This document shows, piece by piece, positions 1 to 8,939 of a stretch of 64,000 bases of DNA (within the stretch, counting starts at the first letter, position 1; each line of letters opens with the position of its first letter). The translations under genes were made by a program, and so were the position numbers. A model generated the notes under the pieces. It did not search any database. It saw nothing but the letters and a program-made list of their open reading frames with translations, and had not been told where the DNA came from. This DNA is from Gp13-AA77 sp035946575 (GTDB lineage Bacteria; Acidobacteriota; Terriglobia; UBA7540), in the NCBI GenBank assembly GCA_035946575.1, contig DASYZG010000119.1, forward strand, positions 30,180-94,179. Direction: 5' to 3'.

Positions 1-2297
1 TTGGCTTGCTTTAGCAGAGCGAAGATGTTCCTCACTTCCGTCTCTGTACCTTTCAGGGGACAGAGCACCCCGCCGGGCGGAAGATCCGGGCATTCACTGT
101 TCTGCGGGCTGCCTGGAATCGCGTTCCGAGCTATCTCGGCGACCAGCGGAGTTGCCGATGACCCGTCGTTCGGGAGTTTGGCGCCAGGGCGACCCGCCTG
201 CAAGTCGAATTTTGGGTTCCCCAGCAGGACCGCCGATTTTTCCGCGCTGTGACCAGCCGGACGCAGAAGATCCTTGGTACTAAAGACGTCGCGAATATCG
301 AATTTATCGAGGAGCAGGTGGCCGTCTTCGGTGGGCAGAACAGCGAAGGAAACTGCGTTCAGAACTCCGTCGGTGGAAACGTACACTCGGCGGTGGCCGG
401 CGAGTCCTGGCTCGAGAGGCTTCCAAAAAGCCCGATAGAATTGCATTCCTGCGCCTTCAGCAGGAACCTCCGCGACGAGTCTCCAGTAATCCTGGAGCGT
501 ATCGCCTTCCAGTTGGCGGGCCTCACCCAAAGGCACAAGGGACGGGCCGGCGGCTTCGGGCGTCAGTACCAGCGCCACATAGTAACCATTCCCCGTCCAC
601 TGTTTGCCGTCGTGATAGTCGAAGCGGACAAACTCAATGGCGGCCTCGCCGGGTTTGAGGGCGTTCCGCACGTCCTGCCATGTAGCTCGCGCCAGCCTTC
701 TCTCCTCGGCCAGGGCGCTCGAGCGCCGTACCAGGTTCGTCTCCACCGCGGCGCTTTCCTGCCTCAACTGCTCCACTGTGTTTTGCCATTGTTCCAGGCC
801 GGTTTTGGGAGGATTGCGCAGGCCCGCCAATTGCGTTCGCAAACTCGAGAGCTGCTCAAACAAGTTTTGAGCTTCCTTGTCGCCACTGGCCGTGATCCTG
901 GCGCGAATCGCAGCCATACTGTTGGCAATCAGCCCCTTCTCCCAGAGAGCGGCATCATACATGTTTCCAAGTAGCGTGGGGTCCTGGCGCCAGCGGTTGA
1001 AACAAACGCTGAAATACAAGGGAATCCCAAAGGCGACGGAGTCGAGAAATTGCAGGCGGTCGCCCTCTGTCTGGTACGTGAACTGCTCCTGGAACCGGCC
1101 TTGGAGGACCTGCAGATCGCGATTCAGGAGCGGCATGGCATCGGCATACATCCGCTGCGAATAATAAACGATCGCCAGGTTCTGCAGGTCTCGCTCCACC
1201 GCCGGGTGGTTATTGCCCAAAACCTTTTCGTGAATCGCCAGGGCGTGCTGCAAGAACTCCTGGGCCTCAGCATACCTTCCTTCCGAGTAGCACAACGCCC
1301 CCAGGTTGGCGCGCGAGGTGGCCACTGCAACGGAATCCTTGCCGAGAGCGGCTTCCTGAATAGCGAGGTCATGCCGCAATAAGCGCTCGGCTTCCGGATA
1401 CTTGCCTTCACTTCTTAGCACCTCCCCGAGATCGTTGAGCGCCAAGGCGACGTACGGGTGCTGATCACCCAGCGTGCTCTCGGACATCTCCAGGGCCTGT
1501 CGCAGCAGTTTTTCAGCGTCGGGATACTTTTCCTGCGCGTAATACAGCACACCCATGTTCAACCACGCCTGGGCCGCGTCTGGGTCCCTGGAATTTGAGA
1601 CCGTGCCCCAGTCAGCCACAGCGCGCTTTAGGACCCGCTCGGCATCGGCATACCTGCCCAGAGAGGTGTACAGGGCTCCCAAATTGCTCAACGACCTCGC
1701 TTCATCGGGATGCTCGGGCCCGGGCGCCTTTTCCTGGATGGCGAGAGCGTCGCGGTAGAACTGCTCGGCATCCTCGTACTTTCCGAGAGCATAGCTTACT
1801 TGGCCCAAATTGTTGCGAATGAGGCCGAGGCGACGGTCGTCCGGGGCTAGAGTCCCCTTCCAGATCTCCAGCGCCCGCCGGTAGAGCTTTTCGGCGTCGC
1901 CATACCTTCCCTGATCGTAATCCATGAGCGCCAGATTATTCAGTGCGGCTGCCACGTGCGCCTGCTCGGGGCTGCCAGCTTCCTCCCAAATGGCCAGCGC
2001 ATCTCTGTAGAGCGGCTCGGCTTCGTTGTATCTGCCTAGCGCCCTGTACAACTCCGCCAGGTTGTTCATCGAGGCCGCTGTGGCCACATGGTTGGGTCCG
2101 AAGGTAGCCCGGGCCACCTTAAGGGCTTCGTCCGCCACGGGAATGGCTTCGGTGTATCTTCCCTGCGCGTACAACTGCATCAAGCTCTGGCTCAACTCCC
2201 TCCAACGAGCCTCTTGGCCGGCTAGCGGCCGGGCCACGACCAGACACAGCAGACAAGCCGCCAACAACTCGGCCCGGGTTCGGCGAAAGAGCGTCAT
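1..2297 (-). CDS. Secreted TPR-CHAT protein (3' end beyond window)
   Basis: The frame is open from ATG at 2297 to the left edge, about 765 residues without a stop, so the C-terminus is missing. It begins with a signal peptide (MTLFRRTRAELLAACLLCLV, then an ARPLAGQ cleavage region). From about residue 40 to 380 it has eight or nine tetratricopeptide repeats of the kinesin-light-chain type, visible as about 126-bp periodic DNA (units such as NLAELYRALGRYNEAEPLY). A helical stretch of roughly residues 390-530 leads into the start of a CHAT domain (EAAIEFVRFDY, VSFAVLP, LLGNPKFDL). CHAT is a caspase-like peptidase fold; its catalytic His and Cys lie beyond the window, so activity cannot be judged. 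The signal peptide places it outside the cytoplasm, unlike CHAT effectors of intracellular defence. It lies downstream of three small minus-strand genes. Confidence 0.88.
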   Translation of the reverse strand, partial: MTLFRRTRAELLAACLLCLVVARPLAGQEARWRELSQSLMQLYAQGRYTEAIPVADEALKVARATFGPNHVATAASMNNLAELYRALGRYNEAEPLYRDALAIWEEAGSPEQAHVAAALNNLALMDYDQGRYGDAEKLYRRALEIWKGTLAPDDRRLGLIRNNLGQVSYALGKYEDAEQFYRDALAIQEKAPGPEHPDEARSLSNLGALYTSLGRYADAERVLKRAVADWGTVSNSRDPDAAQAWLNMGVLYYAQEKYPDAEKLLRQALEMSESTLGDQHPYVALALNDLGEVLRSEGKYPEAERLLRHDLAIQEAALGKDSVAVATSRANLGALCYSEGRYAEAQEFLQHALAIHEKVLGNNHPAVERDLQNLAIVYYSQRMYADAMPLLNRDLQVLQGRFQEQFTYQTEGDRLQFLDSVAFGIPLYFSVCFNRWRQDPTLLGNMYDAALWEKGLIANSMAAIRARITASGDKEAQNLFEQLSSLRTQLAGLRNPPKTGLEQWQNTVEQLRQESAAVETNLVRRSSALAEERRLARATWQDVRNALKPGEAAIEFVRFDYHDGKQWTGNGYYVALVLTPEAAGPSLVPLGEARQLEGDTLQDYWRLVAEVPAEGAGMQFYRAFWKPLEPGLAGHRRVYVSTDGVLNAVSFAVLPTEDGHLLLDKFDIRDVFSTKDLLRPAGHSAEKSAVLLGNPKFDLQAGRPGAKLPNDGSSATPLVAEIARNAIPGSPQNSECPDLPPGGVLCPLKGTETEVRNIFALLKQA

Positions 2298-2340
2298 ATT
2301 GCCGTCCTCGCAGATCAGCATGCCCTACGAACGCGCAGCT

Positions 2341-3303
2341 TCAATGCACCCATGTAATCCACTTATCGAGCGCGTGCTGAACTTCGGGCAGACCGGTGGC
2401 CAGAATGGTTATTGTGGTGCGCAGCTTCAAGACGAACAGTTCTGTCGTCTTCGGTTCCCAAAAACGTTCTTGGGCGGCTTGGTTTAGGAATTCATTCATC
2501 CACCAGGAGATCAAATCAGTCTGCTCGGTGGGCACAGTGGAGAGATCCTGTAGCAAGTAGGGAGGGTTTGGGCCGCCACTTAAGGGCTTTAGGCCGGAGA
2601 CCAGGTAGATTCCCGATTTACGATCCCCCGGCAGGACATCCAGAAGTAAGCGGGCTCTGGCATAGTCGTAGTGCTCCAAGACCCAAGCGGCGTCAGCGGC
2701 CTTTGGCGCCGCCGTCCCTAAAGGCAGATAGGTGATGTTGAGCTTGCCGCGTGACTGCTTTCCGAACTCGGCCACGTCGTCAATCATGGCGAGATACGCC
2801 TGCACAACCAGCCGATAGCGCTGGAGCGTACTCGCTGTCGGATGTGAGCCCAGAAGCAGGTAGCTGTAAAGTCCGTAGCCCGCCGCCTCCGGCTGGTCTC
2901 TGAGCAGAAAGGTCCGGCCCGTTTCGCGAGCGAGCGGTGCTCCCCGCTCAAGTTCGCTCACCACAACCCGAACGGAGCAGCTGGCGGGAGGAATTGCGCC
3001 GTCTTCTACTTTCACTTCCGCCCGGTAGATTCCGGAGCGAACGCCTTTGAGATCCCAGCGCGCTTCCCGGCCGGGGCTGCTGATCGTGCCGGCGGTCACC
3101 GTCCAGGTGTACCGCAAGGTCCGGCCAGTCATTTCCGACGCCCATGCCCTCAGCATTACGCTTCCGTCAGACGGCACCAGAGGCCTTTCGGGGCTGCAGG
3201 CAACCAGCACCGAGGGGCTCGCACTCTCGTTTGCCTGGCCACCGAAAGCGGCAGTGCTCTGAACGAGGAGAGAAGCCAGAATAGCTCCACTGAGTGTCTT
3301 CAT
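2341..3303 (-). CDS. Secreted protein with PKD-like fold, unknown function
   Basis: 320 residues. The first 20 or so form a signal peptide (MKTLSGAILASLLVQSTAAF). Residues about 30-115 look like an Ig/PKD-type beta sandwich (PSDGSVMLRAWAS, LRYTWTVTAG, GIYRAEVKVEDG, SVRVVVS). The following 200 residues are mostly helical and unrecognised. The start ATG overlaps the stop of the upstream 67-residue membrane protein (ATGA), so the two are probably translationally coupled, and the stop lies 43 bp upstream of the TPR-CHAT start. The arrangement suggests a periplasmic or surface partner of the TPR-CHAT protein, but that is inference from position only. Confidence 0.75.
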   Translation of the reverse strand: MKTLSGAILASLLVQSTAAFGGQANESASPSVLVACSPERPLVPSDGSVMLRAWASEMTGRTLRYTWTVTAGTISSPGREARWDLKGVRSGIYRAEVKVEDGAIPPASCSVRVVVSELERGAPLARETGRTFLLRDQPEAAGYGLYSYLLLGSHPTASTLQRYRLVVQAYLAMIDDVAEFGKQSRGKLNITYLPLGTAAPKAADAAWVLEHYDYARARLLLDVLPGDRKSGIYLVSGLKPLSGGPNPPYLLQDLSTVPTEQTDLISWWMNEFLNQAAQERFWEPKTTELFVLKLRTTITILATGLPEVQHALDKWITWVH

Positions 3304-3503
3304 GGCTTTGTCACCTTACTTTGCTTCTCTTGCCGGTTGCGAATCCTAGTCCAGGTCCACCTGGTGAAGAGCACGACCGCAAGCCAAGCTCCGACGACGA
3401 TCACCGTGTCTGAAGGCTGCAATTTCAGATTCTGTTCGTAGAAGAAGACCCAGGTAGCCAGGGAGAGGGCGATGACAGTCAACGTTGTGGCAACGGACTT
3501 CAC
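3300..3503 (-). CDS. Small two-helix membrane protein
   Basis: 67 residues from a GTG start at 3503. Two hydrophobic helices (about residues 5-22 and 33-50) are joined by a short loop and followed by a basic tail (WTWTRIRNRQEKQSK), so the C-terminus is probably cytoplasmic. The stop overlaps the start of the PKD-like protein by four bases (ATGA), which supports it as a real operon member despite its size. No family is recognised. Confidence 0.6.
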   Translation of the reverse strand: MKSVATTLTVIALSLATWVFFYEQNLKLQPSDTVIVVGAWLAVVLFTRWTWTRIRNRQEKQSKVTKP

Positions 3504-3585
3504 GGCTTTGGGCTGTCCTGACCGGTCTCAATCTTCCGCGATATCCGGGCGGGAATCACGGGCTTCCCGAGAACAAACAAATCCG

Positions 3586-4068
3586 CTACTCGGCTTTCCT
3601 GATGAGGTAGTTCGATACCCGCCATTTTCCATCTTTGTTAAGCTTCGGGATCACAAGCTCGACGACAGACTTCAGGTTCTCGAAGGAGCTCTCGTACCGG
3701 ATGGCAACATATTCACCTGGTGGCCCAAAGGAAGGATTTGTCAACAAATCGGACTTCGCGAGCTTTCGCGAGACGAGTTTGCCGAGAGCGGCGCGCGACT
3801 TAAGTTGGTCTTCCCAGGCCTCACGGGTGACGGTTTGTTTGAATCCCGGATCCGCAGCATCCCAGCTTTCACCGTATTTCCCGGCGTCCAGCAGCGCTAA
3901 CCATTCCTCGGCCGCTTTCTGGGCCAACGCCTGGGAGCTGTCCTGCTCGTTGGCTCTGATTACAGCGCCTAGACTCAGCGCCAGAACTGCGCAGACGGCG
4001 AATTGAATGGATCTGCGCTGGCAAAATGCCCTTTGAACCTTCACGCCGTGGAATTGCCAGCTTGTCAT
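3586..4068 (-). CDS. DUF4019-family secreted protein
   Basis: 160 residues from ATG at 4068; a GTG at 4044 is an alternative start. A hydrophobic signal segment (FAVCAVLALSLGAVIRA, about residues 23-40) precedes a domain matching DUF4019 in pattern: an Ala-rich helix with EEWLALLDAGKYGESWDAA, then EAWEDQLKSRAALGKLVSRK, then beta strands (EYVAIRYESSF, VVELVIPKLNKDGKWRVSNY). DUF4019 proteins resemble small alpha+beta NTF2-like folds; no enzyme activity is assigned. It sits 82 bp upstream of the two-helix membrane protein on the same strand and may head the operon that ends in the TPR-CHAT gene. Confidence 0.75.
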   Translation of the reverse strand: MTSWQFHGVKVQRAFCQRRSIQFAVCAVLALSLGAVIRANEQDSSQALAQKAAEEWLALLDAGKYGESWDAADPGFKQTVTREAWEDQLKSRAALGKLVSRKLAKSDLLTNPSFGPPGEYVAIRYESSFENLKSVVELVIPKLNKDGKWRVSNYLIRKAE

Positions 4069-4417
4069 CGGCGCAAACCGTCCAGAGGCACCCTTTGATT
4101 GAACAGCCCCTCTCGGTACCTCACGCTCCGCATCCCCCCGTCCCTCACTGCCTGAAAGATAACTTACCCGGAATTTCCACTATGAGCTTGCCCCGTCCGA
4201 GAACGTACCACCTAGCCACCCAAAACGCAATGGGAGGCCGGCCTGGGCACTTTGACATATGGTCGGCAACCGCTAGATGTGGTCTGGGCTCTCGTTCCGA
4301 GTGGGTTGTGCTTGGATGACGGGGCACTCCGAAGCTACCCCAGCGTGGCGCGACGGGCCAGTTCGCGACGTGGCGAGCCCGAAATGCGTGGGCGAATTTC
4401 TGAAAGCGTGTACCAAC
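4069..4417. other. Intergenic region without a recognised gene
   Basis: About 350 bp between the 5' end of the DUF4019 gene and the 3' end of coaE, both on the minus strand. I see no convincing reading frame, RNA gene or strong hairpin. It presumably contains the promoter of the minus-strand operon that begins with the DUF4019 gene. Confidence 0.4.
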
Positions 4418-5044
4418 CTAATCTCTCATTCCTGGCCGCTGGCGCGCCAGCCGCAGCAACTCGGGATACAGCATCTCCACCTGACGCCGCGTCTCCGCGA
4501 CGCTCCCCGATGTGTCGATCACGTAATCGGCGCGGCGGCGTTTTTCGTCGCCGGGCATTTGCGCCTGGATGCGTTGCTCAGCTTGTTTGCGCGAAAGGGT
4601 GCCTTTGGCCAGCAGGCGTTCGAGCTGCTGCTCCGGCCGGCACCAGGTGACGATCACTTTCAGGAATCGCGATTCGATGTGCGCCTCGTAGATCAGCGCC
4701 GCGTCTGAGATCACGACGGCCGCGGGATTCCCGGCGTGATATTCCGCCAGCAATTCCCGGCGGCGAGCCATGATGGCGGGATGGATGATGGCGTTGAGCG
4801 CGGCGCGCCGGGCGGGGTCGGCGAACACGATCTCGCCAAGGCTGGCGCGGTTAATTTCGCCGGCGGCGTCGAGGATGGCGCGTCCGAATCGATCCACGAT
4901 CTGCGCGTGGACGGCGCTTCCGGCACGAAGCAGCTCGTGCCCCAGGCGGTCGGCGTCGATGATCTTCGCGCCCAGGTCGCGAAACATAGCGGCCACGGTG
5001 CTCTTGCCGGAAGCGATGCCGCCCGTGAGGCCGAAAGATGGCAC
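4418..5044 (-). CDS. coaE: Dephospho-CoA kinase
   Basis: Last step of coenzyme A synthesis: ATP-dependent phosphorylation of the ribose 3'-OH of dephospho-CoA, in the cytoplasm. The P-loop GLTGGIASGKST is at the very N-terminus, followed by GAKIIDADRLGHELL, the substrate-binding DADRLG region; the lid carries the Arg/Lys-rich segments (LLAKGTLSRKQAEQRI). The frame can be extended to a TTG at 5068, but GTG at 5044 is preferred: it puts the P-loop at the usual distance from the N-terminus, has a GGAG eight bases upstream, and gives 208 residues, typical for the family. The TTG alternative lies inside the repeat block upstream. Confidence 0.95.
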   Translation of the reverse strand: MPSFGLTGGIASGKSTVAAMFRDLGAKIIDADRLGHELLRAGSAVHAQIVDRFGRAILDAAGEINRASLGEIVFADPARRAALNAIIHPAIMARRRELLAEYHAGNPAAVVISDAALIYEAHIESRFLKVIVTWCRPEQQLERLLAKGTLSRKQAEQRIQAQMPGDEKRRRADYVIDTSGSVAETRRQVEMLYPELLRLARQRPGMRD

Positions 5045-5060
5045 GTGCTGTACTCCGCAA

Positions 5061-5310
5061 TTCGACAAGTGACAAGTGACGAGGAGTAGGGGCTAGTCGT
5101 TCGGGGCCAGGGCAAGCGGCACTCTGATCGGTGACAAGTGGCAGGTGGCGAGGGGCATGCAGCGACTGAACGAATCGCGATTAGGGAGGACCAAATCCAC
5201 TAGCCACTTATCGACAGCCGCCATAGCCACTCGCCACCTGTCAATTGTCACTCTTCATCCTAGCCCCGGACTCACCGCTCCGCCACTCGCCATTCGCCCC
5301 TAGCCGCTCA
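5061..5310. repeat. Low-complexity inverted repeat block between coaE and folD
   Basis: The left half (about 5061-5160) is built from variations on gacaagtgac, caagtggcaggtggcgag and gaggggctag. The right half (about 5200-5310) carries the reverse-complement phrases (tagccacttatcg, gccactcgccacctgtc, cgccattcgcccctagccg). Together they make a long imperfect inverted repeat from near-tandem 7-8 bp words. The same words recur at 6625-6670 (caagtggcaagcggct) and 11010-11035 (aagtggcaagcggctag). It overlaps the 3' end of folD. No coding capacity is supported. Confidence 0.65.
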
Positions 5311-6244
5311 TCGCCTGCCCCTGATCTTTGGCCCTTCTGAGCCTCGCCGCCCTCACCGTATTCGACATCAGCATGGCGATGGTCAGCGGGCCGACGCCGC
5401 CGGGCACCGGCGTGTACGCTCCGGCGCGCGCGCGGACGTCCTCGGGCTGGACGTCGCCGATCAGCACGGAGCCCCTGGACTCGAGCTTGCGCAGGGCCTC
5501 GGCCGTGTCGTGGAAAGCGCCCCGAACTTCTTCGGCGCTGGCCAGACGATTCATTCCCACGTCGATCACGGTCGCTCCCGGCCGGATGAAGTCGCCGGTC
5601 ACAAACGCCGGACGGCCCATGGCCGCCACCAGAATATCGGCTTCCCGCGCCACGGCCGGAAGGTCGCGCGTGCGCGAATGGCAGATCGTCACCGTGGCGT
5701 GCTGATGCAGCAGCAGCAGGGCCATCGGTTTGCCTACGATGTCACTGCGGCCGACCACCACGGCGCGCGCGCCGTTGATGGGAATCTGGTAGCGGCGCAG
5801 CATTTCCATGATTCCGGCCGGCGTGCAGGCCACAAGATTCGGGCGCCCAGCCACCAGGCGTCCGACGTTGGCGGGATGGAATCCGTCCACGTCCTTGGCA
5901 GGATCGACCGCTTCGAGGATGCGGCGGGTATCGATCTGCGAGGGCAGCGGAAGCTGCACCAGGATGCCGTCGATCTCGTCGCGCCGGTTCAGGGTGTCGA
6001 CCAGGGCCAGCAACTCGCCCGTGGTCATGGTCGCGGGCCGCTCGACCTTCTCGCTATAGAGTCCAAGCGTTTCGCAGGCCTTTACCTTGCTGCGCACGTA
6101 AATCTGCGAAGCCGGGTTCTCGCCAACCAGCACGGCCGCGAGCCCCGGCGTGATGCCGCGTGCCTTCAGAGCCGCGATCTCGCCGGCCAGCTCCGTCTGG
6201 ATTTCATCGCGAATCTTCAGCCCGTCAAGTATGGTTGCGCTCAT
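5300..6244 (-). CDS. folD: Bifunctional methylenetetrahydrofolate dehydrogenase/cyclohydrolase
   Basis: Interconverts 5,10-methylene-THF, 5,10-methenyl-THF and 10-formyl-THF in the cytoplasm, feeding purine and formyl-Met synthesis. 314 residues. The family signature segments are clear: VGENPASQIYVRSKVKACE with the catalytic Lys after YV.S, GILVQLPLP, DPAKDVDGFHPANVGRL, and the NADP-binding VVVGRSDIVGKPMALLLL with ATVTICHSRT. PVPGGVGPLTIAMLM is near the C-terminus. The ATG at 6244 matches the expected N-terminus. The last residues (RAKDQGQAMSG) run into the repeat block, so the tail may be a recent extension. Confidence 0.97.
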   Translation of the reverse strand: MSATILDGLKIRDEIQTELAGEIAALKARGITPGLAAVLVGENPASQIYVRSKVKACETLGLYSEKVERPATMTTGELLALVDTLNRRDEIDGILVQLPLPSQIDTRRILEAVDPAKDVDGFHPANVGRLVAGRPNLVACTPAGIMEMLRRYQIPINGARAVVVGRSDIVGKPMALLLLHQHATVTICHSRTRDLPAVAREADILVAAMGRPAFVTGDFIRPGATVIDVGMNRLASAEEVRGAFHDTAEALRKLESRGSVLIGDVQPEDVRARAGAYTPVPGGVGPLTIAMLMSNTVRAARLRRAKDQGQAMSG

Positions 6245-6275
6245 CGTTCACCTTCAAATAATCCTTGACCCCAGA

Positions 6276-6401
6276 CTAGCAGGCTGCCGAAAGAAAGTTT
6301 GAGGAGCGTAGCGGCGAGTTTACTTCGCCATAAGCCCAACGCTCTCAATACACGCGTGGCGGCCTAAAGCCGCCCCTACACGCTTTCCGGCAGCCTGCTA
6401 G
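6276..6401. repeat. 126-bp element with 18-bp terminal inverted repeats
   Basis: Ends are ctagcaggctgccgaaag (6276-6293) and its near-perfect reverse complement (6383-6401, one extra c). Inside are two further convergent copies of a REP-like unit, gtagcggcg..ttta..cgcc at about 6308-6329 and the inverted ggcggcctaaagccgcccctaca at 6358-6380. Size, terminal inverted repeats and lack of a reading frame resemble a MITE or paired-REP (BIME-like) element. No target duplication is evident at the flanks. Confidence 0.6.
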
Positions 6402-6459
6402 GATACTCCAGGCGTGGCTTGCGGCGCGATGCTATTGAGGTTCGCAGATTATTGAACAA

Positions 6460-6519
6460 GTAGCGCGCCTGTCCCAGGCGCGCCAGTCGTGCCAGTCGCG
6501 GCCGGGACGCCCGCGCTAC
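6460..6519. repeat. Second palindromic REP-like pair
   Basis: gtagcgcgcctgtcccaggc (6460-6479) and, inverted, ggccgggacgcccgcgctac (6500-6519). Read on the minus strand the right copy is gtagcgcgggcgtcccggcc, so the two arms share the frame gtagcgcg..gtccc..gc. It is the same general design (a gtagcg head followed by an internal palindrome) as the other repeats of this window, with a different core. Confidence 0.5.
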
Positions 6520-6718
6520 AGCATAACCCTGTCCAGGCTTCAGCACAGAGATCGCGGACGATTCGCGGAGGTCATGGAGAGGAAGCTTTCAGGCCGTCGC
6601 GGCCCGCTGCAACCAAAGCGGGAGCAAGTGGCAAGCGGCTCCTGAAAAGTGGCTGGTGGCAAGCAACTCGATGTTCCGCTTATCATGGTTGTCGATGGCT
6701 AACTCAACCGATGGTGGC

Positions 6719-7990
<1,272 letters not shown>

Positions 7991-8229
7991 GCTCGGTAGT
8001 GCAGAAGCGGAACGCGAGAGTTTGCCCTCTCACCGCTGCCTTACATCGTGGTGTACTCGATTATTGAGGTCCTGCACATTCGCCACACCGCCCCAGACAG
8101 GCCGTAGGTGGCCGGGGTCGCAACAGGGCGGGGTCACGCGCTCGCGAGTTGACTCCAGCGAACAGCGAAGTCCAGAATAGTGCTTCGAGCCGCGGCTGCG
8201 TTGGGCTTGGGGATGTTGCGAGGACATCG

Positions 8230-8835
8230 ATGAAGGCCATGCTGCTGATCCTCATGGCGTTGTTCGCATCTTGCGCCGTCCTCACCGCTCAGGATGCCAG
8301 GCAGGCCGATTCCAGCCAGGCAAAGACCGGGGAGCAGCGCAGTCAGCCGGCCCGGAACCAGAAGACGGCCGCCAAAACTGCTTTGGCGCCTCAGCTTCAG
8401 GATGCGACGGCGCCCGGCACACCGGTGACTTCCCGTGGTCCATTGCTGCTGAAGGGTGCCGGCCCGGCGAACGTGGAGGACGCGGCTCGCCGGGCGGCTC
8501 ACGATCTGGCCGCCGGCCAGAAAGAGCCGTCAACCAAGAGCGGCGGCATGACGAAAGACGCCCCCAAAATCGGGAAAGACTCATCAAGCTCGTCCGCGCC
8601 CTCCGGGATTGGCGAGTTCCAGGCAGTCCCGGGTGGCACGAGCCGGACATCAGCCGGTCCGGTGGTCCAGAAGAGCAGCTCGGCCGCGAAGAGAATTCAC
8701 GGTGAGATCTACGGCGCCGGCGGGACGGCGGGACGCGCCGGCAGCGAGTCCGTCGGGGCGACGTCCCGGAGCGGCAAGACGTCGGTATATGTGCAGTCGG
8801 ATCAGGCGGCACCCAGCGCCGCACCGCCGAAGTAA
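8230..8835 (+). CDS. Secreted low-complexity (Ala/Ser/Gly-rich) protein
   Basis: 201 residues from ATG 8230 (MKAMLLILMALFASCAVLTA), with an AGGA just upstream; the frame opens earlier at 8149, but that extension would put the signal peptide inside the protein. The leader ends in ALFASC, which could be a lipobox or an ordinary signal peptide. The mature part is rich in Ser, Ala, Gly, Lys and Gln without predicted fold, including SSSSSAPSGIGEF, and is probably disordered. It lies 104 bp upstream of the secreted esterase on the same strand. No family is recognised. Confidence 0.6.
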   Translation: MKAMLLILMALFASCAVLTAQDARQADSSQAKTGEQRSQPARNQKTAAKTALAPQLQDATAPGTPVTSRGPLLLKGAGPANVEDAARRAAHDLAAGQKEPSTKSGGMTKDAPKIGKDSSSSSAPSGIGEFQAVPGGTSRTSAGPVVQKSSSAAKRIHGEIYGAGGTAGRAGSESVGATSRSGKTSVYVQSDQAAPSAAPPK

Positions 8836-8939
8836 CCGAAACCGGAATCGGACTGAAAGTGGGCCTTCGACGAATTGATGAAGCCGGGAAGCCAAAGCCG
8901 CCGGGGGAGTGCTGGAGGGATAGGGATAAAGAGATTCCA

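Larger units (their letters stand above)
6245..6718. other. Divergent intergenic region carrying palindromic repeats
   Basis: This gap lies between the divergent folD (minus) and LarA-like (plus) genes and should hold both promoters, though I cannot point to clear -35/-10 boxes. Most of it is repeat: a 126-bp inverted-repeat element (6276-6401), a second palindromic pair (6460-6519) and an aagtggcaagcggct word cluster (6625-6670). No gene is supported. Confidence 0.5.

Noticed and set aside
249..974. Plus-strand 241-residue reading frame at the left end
   Set aside because: It is the antisense of the TPR-CHAT coding frame, which has a clear signal peptide, periodic repeats and a CHAT-like region.
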